Origin: Xenopus tropicalis
Taxonomy: Eukaryota; Chordata; Amphibia; Anura; Pipidae
Assembly (NCBI RefSeq): GCF_000004195.4
Contig: NC_030678.2
Coordinates: forward strand, 89,564,904-89,628,903
Reading direction: 5' to 3'
Length of the DNA: 64,000 nucleotides
Shown one piece after another: positions 24,601-32,335 of the stretch. The position numbers and the translations under genes are program-made. The notes below the pieces were generated by a model, which made no database searches, was not told the origin of the DNA, and saw only the letters and a list, made by a program, of their open reading frames with translations. Every line of letters begins with the position of its first letter. The first letter of the stretch is position 1.

Positions 24601-26253
24601 AGCTGAATCAAAAACTAGATTTTGAGCAAAACCCCAGTGGAGTGTAAAGTTTTAACACTATAAGGATATATTTCACATTTTAAAGTGAAACTGACACGAA
24701 AAAACTACTTTTTAAAATATGAATCTACATAAAAAGTTACCTATAGGTCATGTTGATCATTTTTCACCGATAGGGCTGCTTTTGTGAGTAATTGTTACTT
24801 GAAGTTCCTAAACCCGACTGTTTTGCCAACCTGACTGACCCTTCTCAGCCTGTCAGTTATAGCTTCTAATGCTAACGGACTCCTGCTGCACAAATATGGC
24901 CGCCCCCTCATAGAGGAACACAGGGGATCAGATAGGGAATGTAAAAGCATCAGGCAAATACTTTTATGGCAAAATTATAAAGCTCATGCAAAGACAATGT
25001 TATGAAAGATGTAAAAAAGGTTTAATTTCTGGTGTCAGTATCACTTTAAACAAAAAAATGGTAAAAACGCATCTACACTCAACAGGGAAATTTCTGAATA
25101 ATGAGCTACTACTTATCTCACAGCAAAACAGGCTGCAGCTGGGGGAAAGGATAAGTATACTTAAAAGGGCTCTTACACACAACCTTTTCTTTGTGTAGTT
25201 CATTGTGTTGGAACTTTCATGGGCTCCAACGCAATGAACTGCATAAACGTAGACTTATTTTTCCAATGAGGTTGTACTCATTCTGCCACAGGGAAGCAGC
25301 AAACACAGGTGGAACAATACTTAGTTAAAGATGTTCAACTTGTGCTCGAGCACCTAAATAGATACACACTAAACACAGATGATGTGAACACACACTCCGT
25401 TATTTTCTACTTCTTGGCCATACAGTTTAAGAGTCTGGATTGACAAGAAAACCCCTTCTCTTTGCAGACCAGGGGCAATGTTTCTATCATAAACAGTTTG
25501 TGCAAAGATTTCCAGTTACCACCACATTCATATTACTTTTATTTTCTGAGTTACCTGCTGCCATGCAACTAACCAATTGGTTTGGTATCATTCTTTAGAG
25601 CGGAACATATGTCTTCTGACATTTACAAAACATTCTGGTTTTAACAGTTTTTGTGGAAATCTTTGATCACCTCTACTGCTGTAGATCCCTCACTGAGTGG
25701 AACATGGGCCCCTCCAAAGAGGACAGTCCCCCAAGTGACATGAGCACTACCTACAAACAACTTTAAAGAACATAATGATTTGAGATTAGTGGAACACCAA
25801 AAATATTTAATGTAGCAAGTCGTGGGACCTGTCAAGTGAAAGGATCACTGTGTACGCAAACTGACAGAAACTGGGGGCTGGCCCGGGGATGACACTTTAG
25901 TGCTACTTAAGAGCTGTCACTGGAATCCCATGCCAAACACAAAAGCTTGTATAAAAGGCAGGTATTAATGTGGCCTCTGTGCCACGGCGCACTGACTCCT
26001 GTGTCAGGGAACGCAGAGTTGCTTTAGCACTCACAGAAGAACGGACAGCGAGCATTTAGTGGGGGAGCCTGGTCTCTTGCAGTAGTGACATCAGGAGAGC
26101 CCGTGGATTTCCCTGTGGCCTATCCGCTTAGAGTACTGCAGGGCATGAGTACACGGGTGGAATTCTCACACACCTGCCGTAAATGCCTTCTGTTATTCGG
26201 TTCCGTTTTAACGGCCGCCGGAGTTTACTGCAGTCCGCATTCCGCCGCTTCAT
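442..26253 (-). CDS. maco1: Macoilin (MACO1/TMEM57), complete, 11 coding exons
   Basis: The spliced CDS is 1986 nt (661 codons plus stop; human macoilin is 664 aa from memory). Exons, in coding order: 26253-26174, 19927-19786, 19178-19052, 17575-17452, 16291-16113, 15867-15375, 4862-4704, 3486-3304, 2824-2704, 1167-993 and 644-442. All introns are GT/AG and all phases join. The first 26 residues are basic (MKRRNADCSKLRRPLKRNR). Hydrophobic membrane segments fill about residues 27-165. A charged segment follows (RLRKQKEVQKENEF), then a Ser/Asn-rich linker (about 220-380) and a long coiled coil (about 382-600). The tail ends SVYQPLKK. The family is a multi-pass membrane coiled-coil protein of rough ER and nuclear envelope, linked to neuronal excitability in worms. 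The start is chosen because it matches the family N-terminus and sits in GC-rich first-exon DNA. Identity is near certain; the functional statement is family knowledge. Confidence 0.97.
993..1167 (-). CDS. maco1: maco1 coding exon 10
   Basis: 175 nt, entered in phase 0. Encodes coiled-coil sequence including MSALSAMQDKTQHLENSL and FSALGDAKRQLEIAQG. Donor GTAAGA. Confidence 0.97.
1846..2260. repeat. TTAA-flanked palindromic MITE (family A)
   Basis: Bounded by TTAA at both ends with inverted termini (TTAAAGGAACAGTAAC and its complement). The interior forms a long hairpin: a block containing gctgctgtgtagccatgg reappears inverted. The TTAA target suggests a piggyBac-like source. A second full copy lies at 27746-28167 and a partial one at about 24150-24354. 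Confidence 0.8.
2704..2824 (-). CDS. maco1: maco1 coding exon 9
   Basis: 121 nt. Encodes GECTETLKNRIRDLESECKK and onward to EIKVQ. The phase fixes the acceptor at ...CACGAAG|AGGTG, a poor match because the pyrimidine tract lies about 14 nt upstream of the AG. Donor GTAATG. Confidence 0.93.
3304..3486 (-). CDS. maco1: maco1 coding exon 8
   Basis: 183 nt. Encodes HNAVQMKQKDKQTISQLEKK followed by KKRKKLEEATAARAVAFAAA, the most conserved coiled-coil block of macoilin. Donor GTGTGA. Confidence 0.98.
4057..4379. mobile_element. Small non-autonomous hAT element with nested MITE
   Basis: Ends CAGAGATCCAACCAGTGG and GGTTGGGGATCCCTG. It is flanked by 8-bp duplications CCTTAAAG / CCGTAAAG (one mismatch) at 4049-4056 and 4380-4387. 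A separate palindromic MITE (about 4129-4288, gtcatttatcaacactggg / ttggtgataaatgagcccc) sits inside. Relatives lie at 13094-13386 and 46581-46887. Confidence 0.75.
4420..4593. repeat. Short palindromic MITE
   Basis: Inverted ends agggcgaagacacatgggcg and the complementary cgccccgtgtgtcttcaccct, with a shared inner motif gactaatcgcc. Resembles the copies at 22476-22660 and 22659-22862 in its 'tcttcaccct' ends. Confidence 0.7.
4704..4862 (-). CDS. maco1: maco1 coding exon 7
   Basis: 159 nt. Encodes the start of the coiled coil (RLEQDVKKLKADLQGSRQVE) through RQENELLQN. Donor GTAAGT. The flanking intron to exon 6 is 10.5 kb and holds the minisatellite-bearing hAT element. Confidence 0.96.
5086..5175. 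repeat. MITE fragment of the 'cccatacactataagatcc' family
   Basis: Contains agccatacattagatgatcc and gcccgcctaaggtgggag, degenerate versions of the ends of the longer elements at 49434-49640 and 63505-63862. Truncated. Confidence 0.4.
5859..6140. repeat. Three tandem near-perfect hairpin palindromes
   Basis: At about 5859-5933, 5963-6042 and 6065-6140 the same sequence (ccggccgtacttgctatcta then acgcatgcgcatag) is followed by its reverse complement with almost no spacer. They are separated by short linkers containing catagtagaatcat. Each could fold into a hairpin with a stem of about 35 bp. Confidence 0.88.
6180..7294. repeat. 26-bp minisatellite inside hAT element (about 42 units)
   Basis: Tandem copies of gtgtgctaaaaagtacacagg plus agagc. 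Two main versions alternate: one with aaaagtacacagg and one with aaatacaaagg or agaaatacaaagg. The linker changes along the array: gagaggg and gagagtg dominate in the first 350 bp, gagagcg afterwards. Confidence 0.92.
8541..8726. repeat. Degenerate dispersed repeat
   Basis: Contains paired motifs tgtggcaaatttctgcg, tttcacgaaatgggtgc and gtttcgctgaaacggg, like the Xenopus repeats built on gcgaaattcgc motifs. The open frames overlapping it have no recognisable protein. Confidence 0.4.
9600..9796 (-). repeat. TTAA-type MITE fragment (family B), reverse orientation
   Basis: Ends in tttttagggtttggttctcctttaagg at TTAA 9793-9796. This is the reverse complement of the ttaaaggagaacnaaaccctaaaa start seen at 38674. 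Left end truncated. Confidence 0.55.
9947..10554. repeat. TTAA-type MITE (family B)
   Basis: Starts ttataaaggagaattaaagc (decayed TTAA) and ends gctttagtcctccttaa at 10551-10554. The inside shares gagtttagggacttgtctta-like and gggctgataa blocks with the copies at 13895-14697 and 28288-28846. Confidence 0.6.
11049..11239. repeat. Palindromic MITE
   Basis: Inverted ends taggggtttatttatttatcatgctgtgtaaa and the complementary tttacacagcatgataaatatacccttg. The inside carries the paired motif gatgttgcccagggcaacca. A second short palindromic element follows directly (11240-11372). Confidence 0.7.
11240..11372. repeat. Short palindromic MITE abutting the previous one
   Basis: Inverted pairs gtgtgcccaggagtag / ctgctcctgggtaaac, and attggttgctg inside. 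Ends attaaataaccccac. Confidence 0.55.
11908..12392. repeat. TTAA-flanked MITE (family C)
   Basis: Starts TTAAAAGGGGTGGTTCACCT and ends aggtgaacaacccctttaa, with TTAA at both boundaries. Fragments of the same family lie at 17655-17705 and 55015-55417 (reverse). Confidence 0.8.
12507..12647. repeat. Short TTAA-flanked MITE (family D)
   Basis: Starts TTAAAGGGGACCTGTCACCC and ends gtgccaagtccccttaa. A longer relative in reverse orientation ends at 58872 (gtgacaggttccctttaa). Confidence 0.75.
13094..13386. mobile_element. Small non-autonomous hAT element
   Basis: Starts CAGTGATCCCCAACCAGTGG and ends AAAGTTTGGGGACACCTG. It is flanked by 8-bp duplications GCATAGGG (13086-13093) and GCACAGGG (13387-13394), one mismatch. 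No coding capacity. Confidence 0.78.
13551..13852. repeat. Dispersed 'acaggtatgggatc' DNA repeat
   Basis: Starts acaggtatgggatcacttatcc and ends cccaagcattcctgtat, an inverted pair. Further degenerate copies occur near 764-850, 9806-9870, 16394-16925, 42940-43015 and 57771-57845. Confidence 0.6.
13895..14697. repeat. TTAA-flanked MITE (family B), expanded copy
   Basis: TTAAGGAGAACTAAACCTTA at the left and gctttggttatcctttaa at the right. At about 800 bp it is longer than its relatives, with extra GC-rich sequence near 14345-14530 that includes a short direct repeat (ggccggagcttggggtag, twice). Confidence 0.7.
15375..15867 (-). CDS. maco1: maco1 coding exon 6 (Ser/Asn-rich linker)
   Basis: 493 nt, the longest exon. 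Encodes AAKGLSEMDSSVLLQHNGG, then a polar linker with an Asn cluster (GINNNILQ) and a Ser run (SIPSSSSSTKND), ending CIPNNQLSKPDTLVR. Low complexity but uninterrupted and in frame. Confidence 0.97.
16113..16291 (-). CDS. maco1: maco1 coding exon 5
   Basis: 179 nt. Completes the membrane domain (CIGYPVVTLGFGFKSYVSYK) and continues into a strongly basic/acidic segment (MRLRKQKEVQKENEFYMQLL) ending in a Glu-rich stretch. Donor GTGGGT. Confidence 0.97.
17209..17229 (+). repeat. Poly(C) tract, 21 bases
   Basis: An uninterrupted run of 21 C between ggacataa and actaaaaaaa, in maco1 intron 4. Length may be unreliable in assembly. Confidence 0.9.
17452..17575 (-). CDS. maco1: maco1 coding exon 4
   Basis: 124 nt. 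Encodes ERGVCLPTVSLWILFVYIEA (membrane segment) and AIRFKDLKNFHVDLCRPFAA, both matching macoilin. Donor GTAGGA. Confidence 0.96.
17759..18270. repeat. Long palindromic MITE (family E)
   Basis: Outer ends ggggctgatttactaagaca and the complementary cattagtaaatgtgccccta. Both arms are built of short cgactttttcgta / tacgaaaaagtcg motifs. Relatives: 51659-52162 and 52163-52598. Confidence 0.8.
18362..18836. repeat. TTAA-flanked MITE (family F)
   Basis: Starts TTAAAGAAGAACGAAAGGTA and ends acctttcattgtcctttaa, with TTAA at 18362-18365 and 18833-18836. Lies in maco1 intron 3. Confidence 0.78.
19052..19178 (-). CDS. maco1: maco1 coding exon 3
   Basis: 127 nt. Encodes two hydrophobic helices (AFSVFFVCVAFTSDIICLLF and PVQWLFFAASTYVWVQYVWH). 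Donor GTAAGT. Confidence 0.97.
19786..19927 (-). CDS. maco1: maco1 coding exon 2
   Basis: 142 nt. Encodes the first membrane helix (YLKFLVVWALVLLADFVLEF) and FRFEYLWPFWLFIRSVYDSF, ending FRYQGL. Donor GTATGT. Confidence 0.97.
20168..20340. repeat. Palindromic MITE abutting the Tc1 element
   Basis: Arms contain ctacttgtagccagctattt and the inverted aaatagctggctacaagtag. Centre: gacagttctcagtactgtct. Related to 22659-22862 and, as a fragment, to about 19294-19400. Confidence 0.65.
20348..21979 (-). mobile_element. Tc1/mariner transposon, 1632 bp, nearly complete
   Basis: TA duplicates at 20346-20347 and 21980-21981. Terminal inverted repeats start CAGTGGTGTGAAAAACTATT and extend for tens of bases at both ends (agaaatcaggaagggggcaa mirrored). 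One transposase gene lies inside on the minus strand. Length and layout fit Tc1-like elements of fish and frogs. Inserted in maco1 intron 1. Confidence 0.95.
20565..21587 (-). pseudogene. Tc1-like transposase with one in-frame nonsense codon
   Basis: Reading from 21587, the frame encodes a 340-residue Tc1 transposase broken only by TGA at 20999-20997 (codon 197); the same frame resumes at once and runs to a stop at 20565. Residues about 1-110 are a paired-like bipartite helix-turn-helix DNA-binding region, with the GRP motif (SGRPAKIT) at about 58-65. The catalytic DD34E triad is intact in sequence: D153 (LWTDET), D244 (QQDNDPKH) and E279 (NPIEML). The stop falls between the first and second catalytic Asp, so the product would be inactive unless read through. 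No frameshift seen. Confidence 0.92.
22476..22660. repeat. Palindromic MITE
   Basis: Inverted ends ttagggccgtggcagacagg / catctgccacggcccgtagg. Inner arms carry gcgactaatctcc and its complement. It abuts the next MITE. Confidence 0.75.
22659..22862. repeat. Palindromic MITE abutting the previous one
   Basis: Inverted ends tagggtgaagtcacacagag / catgtgtcttcacccttagg, with arms containing ctactagtagcagctact and its complement. Central ttgtctctacatgtg region. Confidence 0.75.
22862..22985 (+). repeat. SINE-like fragment
   Basis: Contains ggttcaattccttctaggtc (resembling a tRNA B box), then tgtatgttcttcctgtgctt and cagtctcctcccaaaatcca. These are in the order expected of tRNA-derived vertebrate SINEs with a 'cctcccacactccaaaaacat' body. 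A related body occurs at 42615-42900. Family name not assigned. Confidence 0.45.
23356..23690. repeat. Long palindromic MITE
   Basis: Ends aaggctaatgccagacgtgg and the complementary ccacgtctggcatcagcct. Inner arms tagggctgatattttc / gaaaatatcagcccta and a gggtgcaggcacatgtagc pair. The open frames overlapping it are palindrome artefacts. Confidence 0.8.
24680..25049. repeat. TTAA-flanked MITE (family G)
   Basis: Starts TTAAAGTGAAACTGACACGA and ends tggtgtcagtatcactttaa, with TTAA at both boundaries. Confidence 0.75.
25050..26150. other. maco1 intron 1, no gene recognised
   Basis: A partial inverted motif lies at 25150-25260 (tagttcattgtgttggaact / caacgcaatgaactgc). Otherwise no ORF, RNA gene or element recognised. 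Confidence 0.5.
26174..26253 (-). CDS. maco1: maco1 coding exon 1 (start codon)
   Basis: 80 coding nt. ATG at 26253-26251, then a basic N-terminus (MKRRNADCSKLRRPLKRNRI). This exon is too short to appear as an open frame of its own and was found by its match to the macoilin N-terminus. Donor GTGTGT. Confidence 0.95.
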
Positions 26254-27060
26254 TCTCCCGGTGTCCGCCTCCTGCTTCCTCCTCCGCCCGCCGCCGCCAC
26301 TCGAGGCCTTCCCTCCAGTAGCCTATGCGCCGGGGATACTGTTCCCCGTGATCAACGCGGGCCGGCCGCCCACAGCGGGATCTTTCCACACATAAAATGA
26401 GATAGATAATATCGAGTTTAGAAGGTTTGAAACAAAGAAATAAAGATGGAGGCCCCTCCTCCTCCCCACAGCAACGGTGCAGCCAGGGGCGGGTGCAACG
26501 TAACCCAACCCAGACCATGATTGATGGGCAAAATGGCAAATCAATGGCAGCCCACTGCTGAATGGCAGTGAGAGCAGCCACTGGTGTTCAAGGGCAAGCT
26601 GCCAATAATGACGCAGGGAGTTCTATAGGAGCCTTGGTGGCCTTAGAAAGAGAAGCCGAGAAAGTGGGCGGATAAACGGGGGAAGAAAGACGCAGTAAGA
26701 GACCAATAAAAATAAAGCGAGCTAACAGTGGGCAGGTCGTAGTGGCAAACAAGCGCCGGCAGCGGGAAGCCGGGTTGTCGGAAGCAGTGGGGTGTGGCGT
26801 GTTAGAAAGGGTAGCCAATAATAAAATGACTTTCAGAAAGGGTGACAGGGGTGTGGCCAATGGCAATTGAGACTGGGTGGGGTTATTGCTGGTCCTTGGG
26901 ACTGTATTCTGGGCGGATTGTTTTGGGTCCCACGTCCGCAGGATGAAGGGTTGGGCCGGTCGGCCAGCCCTCTGCGAGGCCAGTGGTGTGCTCGGGGCGG
27001 TCCCGGGTGTTGAAGAGGAGGGAGACTGCACCATCTCGGGGAATAGTGTCCATGAACCTA
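26254..27060. promoter_or_regulatory. maco1: GC-rich, CpG-containing maco1 promoter/5' UTR region
   Basis: From about 26.15 to 27.06 kb the sequence becomes clearly richer in G+C and CpG than the AT-rich surroundings (for example cgccgccgccactcg near 26288 and gcgggccggccgcc near 26356). It begins at the maco1 start codon and extends upstream of it, as expected for a CpG-island promoter. No TATA box is obvious. Open frames here (for example 26588-27034 minus) look like GC-rich noise. The transcription start cannot be placed by eye. Confidence 0.6.
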
Positions 27061-27745
27061 TTAATAAACAGTCTTTTTATAAAGCACGAGTAGGCAGAAG
27101 GATATCAGTTTACGGCACTAATTTTTTGTCAGCCTGGTAAATGGATCAAGCGGATGCAGTGTATATACCGAAGTGTTGCGCAATAAAATCTTGTTTTAGA
27201 TGTTTCAAAGAGAGATTTTGAAAGTTTTGTAGATTAGTATTTCAAAAGTTAACAGACTGATGAACATTTATGTATAAAGGCAATAAAGTCATCCCAATGT
27301 AAAATTCAGTAGAGACCCTATTTTACATTTTGCGAGGGACCATAAAAAATGGTGTAAAATCTGAAAAATTTATTATGCAGGTCACAAAACTGAAATGCCT
27401 GGAAACGTCAAATCAGGGTATGTAGCATTGAGGTTAAACTGTAAAAGGATTTTACAAGCTGATGATGATTTACTTGACCACCCTGTAGGTCTCTTCATTT
27501 TGGTGAAGGTTAGATTGTGAGCCCAGCAGCCCAGCATGGTGCACAGTTCCGTTAGAATATCCATTTGTGTATTACCCATTTAGATTTAAAATAAAATGGT
27601 TGGGGATAACAGGCTTTGTTCATTTAAAAAGTTTTTGGCTGACCCTCCTATGAGCCAGTAGAGAATCCCACATCCAGTATTTACCCTGACAGCCCTTTCA
27701 AAAACAGCCTGTTGAGTGAAAACCGGACAGGTGGTAACTCTAAGC

Positions 27746-28167
27746 TTAAAGGAACAGTAACACCAAAAAAGGAAAGAGCTTTCAAGTAATAAAAATATAA
27801 TGCACTGTTGCCCTGCACTGGTAAAACTGGTGTGTTTGCTACAGTAACACTACTATAATTTATATAATAAGCTGCTGTGTAGCCACGGGGGCAGCCATTC
27901 AAGCTGGAAAAAAGGAGAAAAGGCACAGGTTACATAGCAGATAACAGATAAGTTCTGTAGAATACAATAGTGTTTTATCTGTTATCTGCTATGTGCCTGT
28001 GCCTTTTCTCCTTTGAATGGCTGCCTCCATGGCTACACAGCAACTCATTTATATAAATTATAGTAGACTTTCTGAAGTAAACAAACTTTTACCAGTGCAG
28101 GGCGGCAGCACATTATATTTTAGTTACTTTTATACACTTTCATTTTTTAGTGTTACTTTTCCTTTAA
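27746..28167. repeat. TTAA-flanked palindromic MITE (family A)
   Basis: Same ends as 1846-2260 (TTAAAGGAACAGTAACACCA ... gtgttacttttcctttaa) and the same internal hairpin around gctgctgtgtagccacgg. Lies between maco1 and the Rh gene. Confidence 0.82.
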
Positions 28168-28287
28168 CAGATAGAGACAGTATCACATTTTGTACACCTT
28201 ATATAAGCTTATGGTGGAAATAAAAAGGGATTATAAGAATTTTCCCAGACTGAGGCCCAGGAGGGCCAGATTCTCTGGCTTATTTGA

Positions 28288-28846
28288 TTAAAAGCCTAAA
28301 AATGAATATGGCTACAAATGCCATATTTTATATACTGACCTTATTGAACCAGCCTAAAGGTTCAGCATCTCCATAGTAGTAATGATCCAGTACTTTAAAT
28401 TTGTCAAAGGGGTCACCATATTGGGATCTATTAGAAGTGTCTACGACAGCTGTTGAGAAGCTGAGCTTAGGGGTTGTCACAAATCATCAACAGAAAATTA
28501 GGTTTGCTTGTCATAATAGCTGACATTACAGGGCTGATTATTACATTCCAGTGCTAGTTCCACTGGTTTTAGAGCTGCAATGTAGTAATTATCTGTATTC
28601 ATTAGTAATCAGCCTTGTATCAAGAAATTTATATTGTATATATACTGTATGTTGTGAGTCAGTCACTGAGCTCAGTAACTGACAGCAGCACAGAGCGAGC
28701 ATGTGCAGGGAATCAGCAGAAAAGAAAATGGGGAGCTACTGGGGGCATCTTTGGAGGTACACATCTTACATGCCTTGGGCAGAAGCTCAAAACATAATGT
28801 AAAAGATTTCTACATTACCTGTTTAGTTAAGCTTTAGTTCTTGTTT
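28288..28846. repeat. TTAA-type MITE (family B)
   Basis: Starts ttaaaagcctaaaaatgaat and ends aagctttagttcttgttta. Shares gctgagcttaggggttgtca and agggctgattatta with the copies at 13895 and 38674. Confidence 0.65.
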
Positions 28847-28849
28847 AGT

Positions 28850-30377
28850 GACTTCCAGTCAGGGTAAGACTGGGCTGGTGGGACACCAGGAGAATTTTTT
28901 GCCCATGCCCTTTTTTTGGCCACACCCCCTAAATATCACTCCCATTTTACAAAATTTGTCAGGTTATGTAATGCTTGAACACATTTCTGGGGCCTTGTTT
29001 TATATTTTTGTATATTTTTGCTAAGGTGAGATTGCCCTTTAAGATCAGTTCTCACAAGAGACCCGTTTATCTTATTAGTTACAATTGTATCTTAAGTGCA
29101 GGTGTTGAGTATTCTCTGCCAAAAGCCTACTTATCTAATTAAGTTTTAGAAATGTTGTATCTTTTTTGGTGTTCAGTGGAGGAGATCAAAGGGAAATAAA
29201 ATAATTTTGAAATAAATTATTATTATTATATATTATAATTATATTATATATAATTTTTTAATTAAAAATCGGTAATGTCCCAAGAAAATTGGGACATTTG
29301 GGAGGTATGAAATGGTGACCTGTCTATGGAAGACCTGGACTGGGAATCAGAATAGGTCCTGGCATTTCAAGTACCCAGAGGCCCAAATAGCCCTCCACAG
29401 GCCCAATAAATAGTGACTGTCAATGTCATCTTACAGCAGCCCCTCTGGCATTTGCCAGAATCCATAGATTTTCAATCCAGGCCTGGGGTGAAATACAAGG
29501 TGTGAGTCACTTTGGGTCGGGCGGATTTTGGGTAGAAGGTTCACAACAGGGCTTTGGGAAGTGAGCCCTTAAGGACGGGCCCTGCACCCAGTTTGGCTAA
29601 AATTCTATAGTGGCTAACTACAGATAAATATTTGTCATGTGCAATGATGTCATGAAATTATATCATTATACCACATCCACAATGGGTAGCCTGTTTTCAA
29701 AGTTGACATTTTGGTATAGCTTAAAAAACTCTAGGAGTGATGCATCAGACTTTTCATGAACTATTTAAGTTATGATTGTTTTTTTCTAATGAACTAATTA
29801 ATTAACATCTGTCTAATAAATTTGTGCAAATACAATATTTAAAATATCATAACCACAACATGGTGATTTTCACCAGCAAATAAATATTTTCCAATTTCAG
29901 TGCATAGAATTGTTTGTATGCATAGTATATAAGTACTTTAAGCATCCCTTTTGTATGGAATAAGGTGGAATTCTCACTGGAGGATTCTTTTACCCTGGGG
30001 AAAATTTTATTAAGCAAGATTGCTTAATGTGGTGTTACTTAAAGAGACAGTATGAGTTCATTGAAAAGGGCTTGTGCTGAACAAACTTATTATTTTAATG
30101 AAGAAACATCCATGGTTTCTGTTATTTCTAGCACTAAACAAGAATTTTAAGCTAGTTTCACTTTTCGCTCTAGGCATATAAGTAGCTTTAAACAAACTGC
30201 CATGTTTATAAAGGGAAGGGGGGTGTAAAAAAAAAGGCCCAATTTTCAAATTAGTGCATGGTACTGGTAAAAAAAATAGAAAAATAAGTTTCTTTTTTAA
30301 TTAAAACTATAACTTATATAAGTATGTGAGCACTTGTGTATAGATTGGATCTTTGATGAGGGTGTAAGCTCTACCCT
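28850..30377. other. Intergenic DNA, no gene recognised
   Basis: AT-rich, with an (AT)-rich run at about 29206-29265. No conserved protein or clear element. Confidence 0.5.
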
Positions 30378-30863
30378 TTAAAGGAGAAGGAAAGGCTAAT
30401 TGTAATAACTGCTCTATATTTATTAAATTTGTGTAAGTCTCAAGCTGCAGGCATACTTTCAGTTCTCTCAGTAGTGCCCTTAAGTCTCCCCATATTTCAC
30501 CTGTTCAGATGATCAGAAGTCTCATAGGAAAAAAACCCTGAGTTCTGTAAACAAAATTCCCATAATGCCTTGCTCCTGCACCAAGACCAAGACCCCTGTA
30601 CATGCACAGTTTGTAAGACTATGAGGAAGCTTCCTGCTGATTGGCTCAGATCACACATTCCTAAGGGGGGGAGGGAGTTCTTAGCATTCTTGTGGGAGGA
30701 GGGAGCAGGAGAGAGCTGTGCAGACTCTGGCACAGGAGACAAGAAATCTTGTGTTTCTTTTGATAGAGGACTCACTGCAGCATTTCTGTGAGTGCTTATG
30801 GCTGTATTTACATAGACCTTTCTGATAAATCTTACTTAGTTTTTACCTTTCCTTCTCCTTTAA
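30378..30863. repeat. TTAA-flanked MITE (family H)
   Basis: TTAAAGGAGAAGGAAAGGCT at the left and tttacctttccttctccttt at the right, with TTAA at both boundaries. The two overlapping 73-92-codon frames on opposite strands are products of the repeat. A fragment of the same family starts at 54865. Confidence 0.78.
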
Positions 30864-31712
30864 GGTTTTATCCAGAAACTACTACATAAAGCTGCACAAA
30901 CCAACAGAATGTTTTGTACAATTTTCCCTTTGTCTATAATATTAGCAGAAACAAACTGCATGTTATTTTCAGTATATTACATAATATCAAGTTGAATAAA
31001 GTGCTATTTGTAGGGCAATCGATTTTATCAGATCTCATAGTCTCTGTAAATAAGTTGGGAGATATCTGATTTGAAGAATGAGGTTGGCAAGCCCCATTAG
31101 ACTGAGATGATATAAATGATACCACTGGCTTCCTTAACAAAGGTGCTGCAATTGTGTAAGGTCACAACAATTATTGTTAGCCAGTAATATTGGTGGAATC
31201 TGATTATTCCAGATATTTACTTTCTTTTTGTTCACTATCCTAATCACTGCCAGCCTACACCAGTGACTGATATCTAAATCTGGACTCCGTGCAGAGAGCA
31301 ACAACCCCAGGGGTTTGTAAATTACCCTTCTAATATCCTGTTTTTTAATATTTAATCAGATTTTCATGTACAAATTTGAGTAAAAAAGAAAGGAAATTAA
31401 AAAAAAAATTTACACTTTAGTAAGTAGGTCCCTTGATATATTGCTGGCTAGGGTTGCCACCTGGCTGTTATTATACCAATAACACCATGATCATGGCAAT
31501 TTTTTAATAGGAAATAAATATAAAAATATAGGAAGGCTGGTATTTTTTCCCTAAAAAGGTTGCACCCCTACCACTGACATAAAACTTGTGGCAATTCAGT
31601 AGTAGAACCGCAACCAGCAAATCCAAAAGTTCAGATCTTTAAATTTTTGGTTTTATTTTGCTGCCCCTATGGTATGATCTACTGAATATTATTTCATACT
31701 AGATCATTAAAC

Positions 31713-31945
31713 TTAGGGGAAGATTTATCAAAATGCGAGTTCAGAGCTAGATGCATAAAAACTTACCCGTGTTCTATTAATTCTTATAGGATTTTAATAA
31801 GCATATTTATCAATTTTTATTAAAAACATTTCTAACGTTAACCCATTGATAAATATACTTCTAAAAATCCCATAGGAATGAATACAACATGGGTGAGTTT
31901 TTCTGTATTAAGCTCCAAACTCACAATTTGATAAATCTGCCCCTT
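31713..31945. repeat. Palindromic MITE (family I)
   Basis: Ends taggggaagatttatcaaaa / ttgataaatctgccccttg. The arms contain gcgagttcagagct and agctccaaactcaca. The same family is the host of the Penelope-like insertion at 39920-41523. Confidence 0.72.
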
Positions 31946-32045
31946 GTTCTGTGTTCTCTAAAGTTTTGGAAGATATGCCTTCCATTTTGCTTGTTTGTAC
32001 AAAAAGGCTTGTCATTGAAACCCTTTGTGGGTCAACGTGTCATGC

Positions 32046-32193
32046 CGATAGAGGTGCAGGCATGCAAGAGATAAGAGAGCTTCACATTTGGTTAACACCC
32101 TTCAAAAGTGTTGCTAATGGGCTTTAAAGTTTGTTAAGGTATTAACAGAAGTCTGTTGGAAAAGCCCCATTACTGAAGAAAGCTACTTTAAAA
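32046..32193 (+). promoter_or_regulatory. rhd: Candidate Rh proximal promoter/5' UTR with GATA motifs
   Basis: Within 150 bp upstream of the start codon are AGATAAG (32069-32075, a canonical GATA-factor site), gccgatag (32045-32052) and aacaccc (a CACC-like motif, about 32094). GATA plus CACC sites are typical of red-cell promoters, which would suit an Rh gene. No clear TATA box. Short motifs occur by chance, so this is inference. Confidence 0.35.
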
Positions 32194-32335
32194 ATGCCAC
32201 CAAGATACACTACCAATTTGCGAGGACGTCTCCCTTGGGCAATCCTTTTGTTGCAAACCACTTTTATACTCATTTTTTTGCATTGTTTTCAGCATGACTA
32301 CACACCAAATGCCAAGTATATCCAGAAATATCCAG
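32194..32335 (+). CDS. rhd: Rh exon 1
   Basis: 142 coding nt. The ATG lies in aaaatgcc. Encodes a basic N-terminus, the first helix (AILLLQTTFILIFLHCF) and QHDYTPNAKYIQKYP. Donor GTAAGA. Too short to appear as an open frame of its own. Confidence 0.93.

Noticed and set aside
26588..27034. 148-codon minus-strand frame upstream of maco1
   Set aside because: Pro/Ser-rich frame in a GC-rich promoter region, without recognisable domain; more likely chance in stop-poor DNA.
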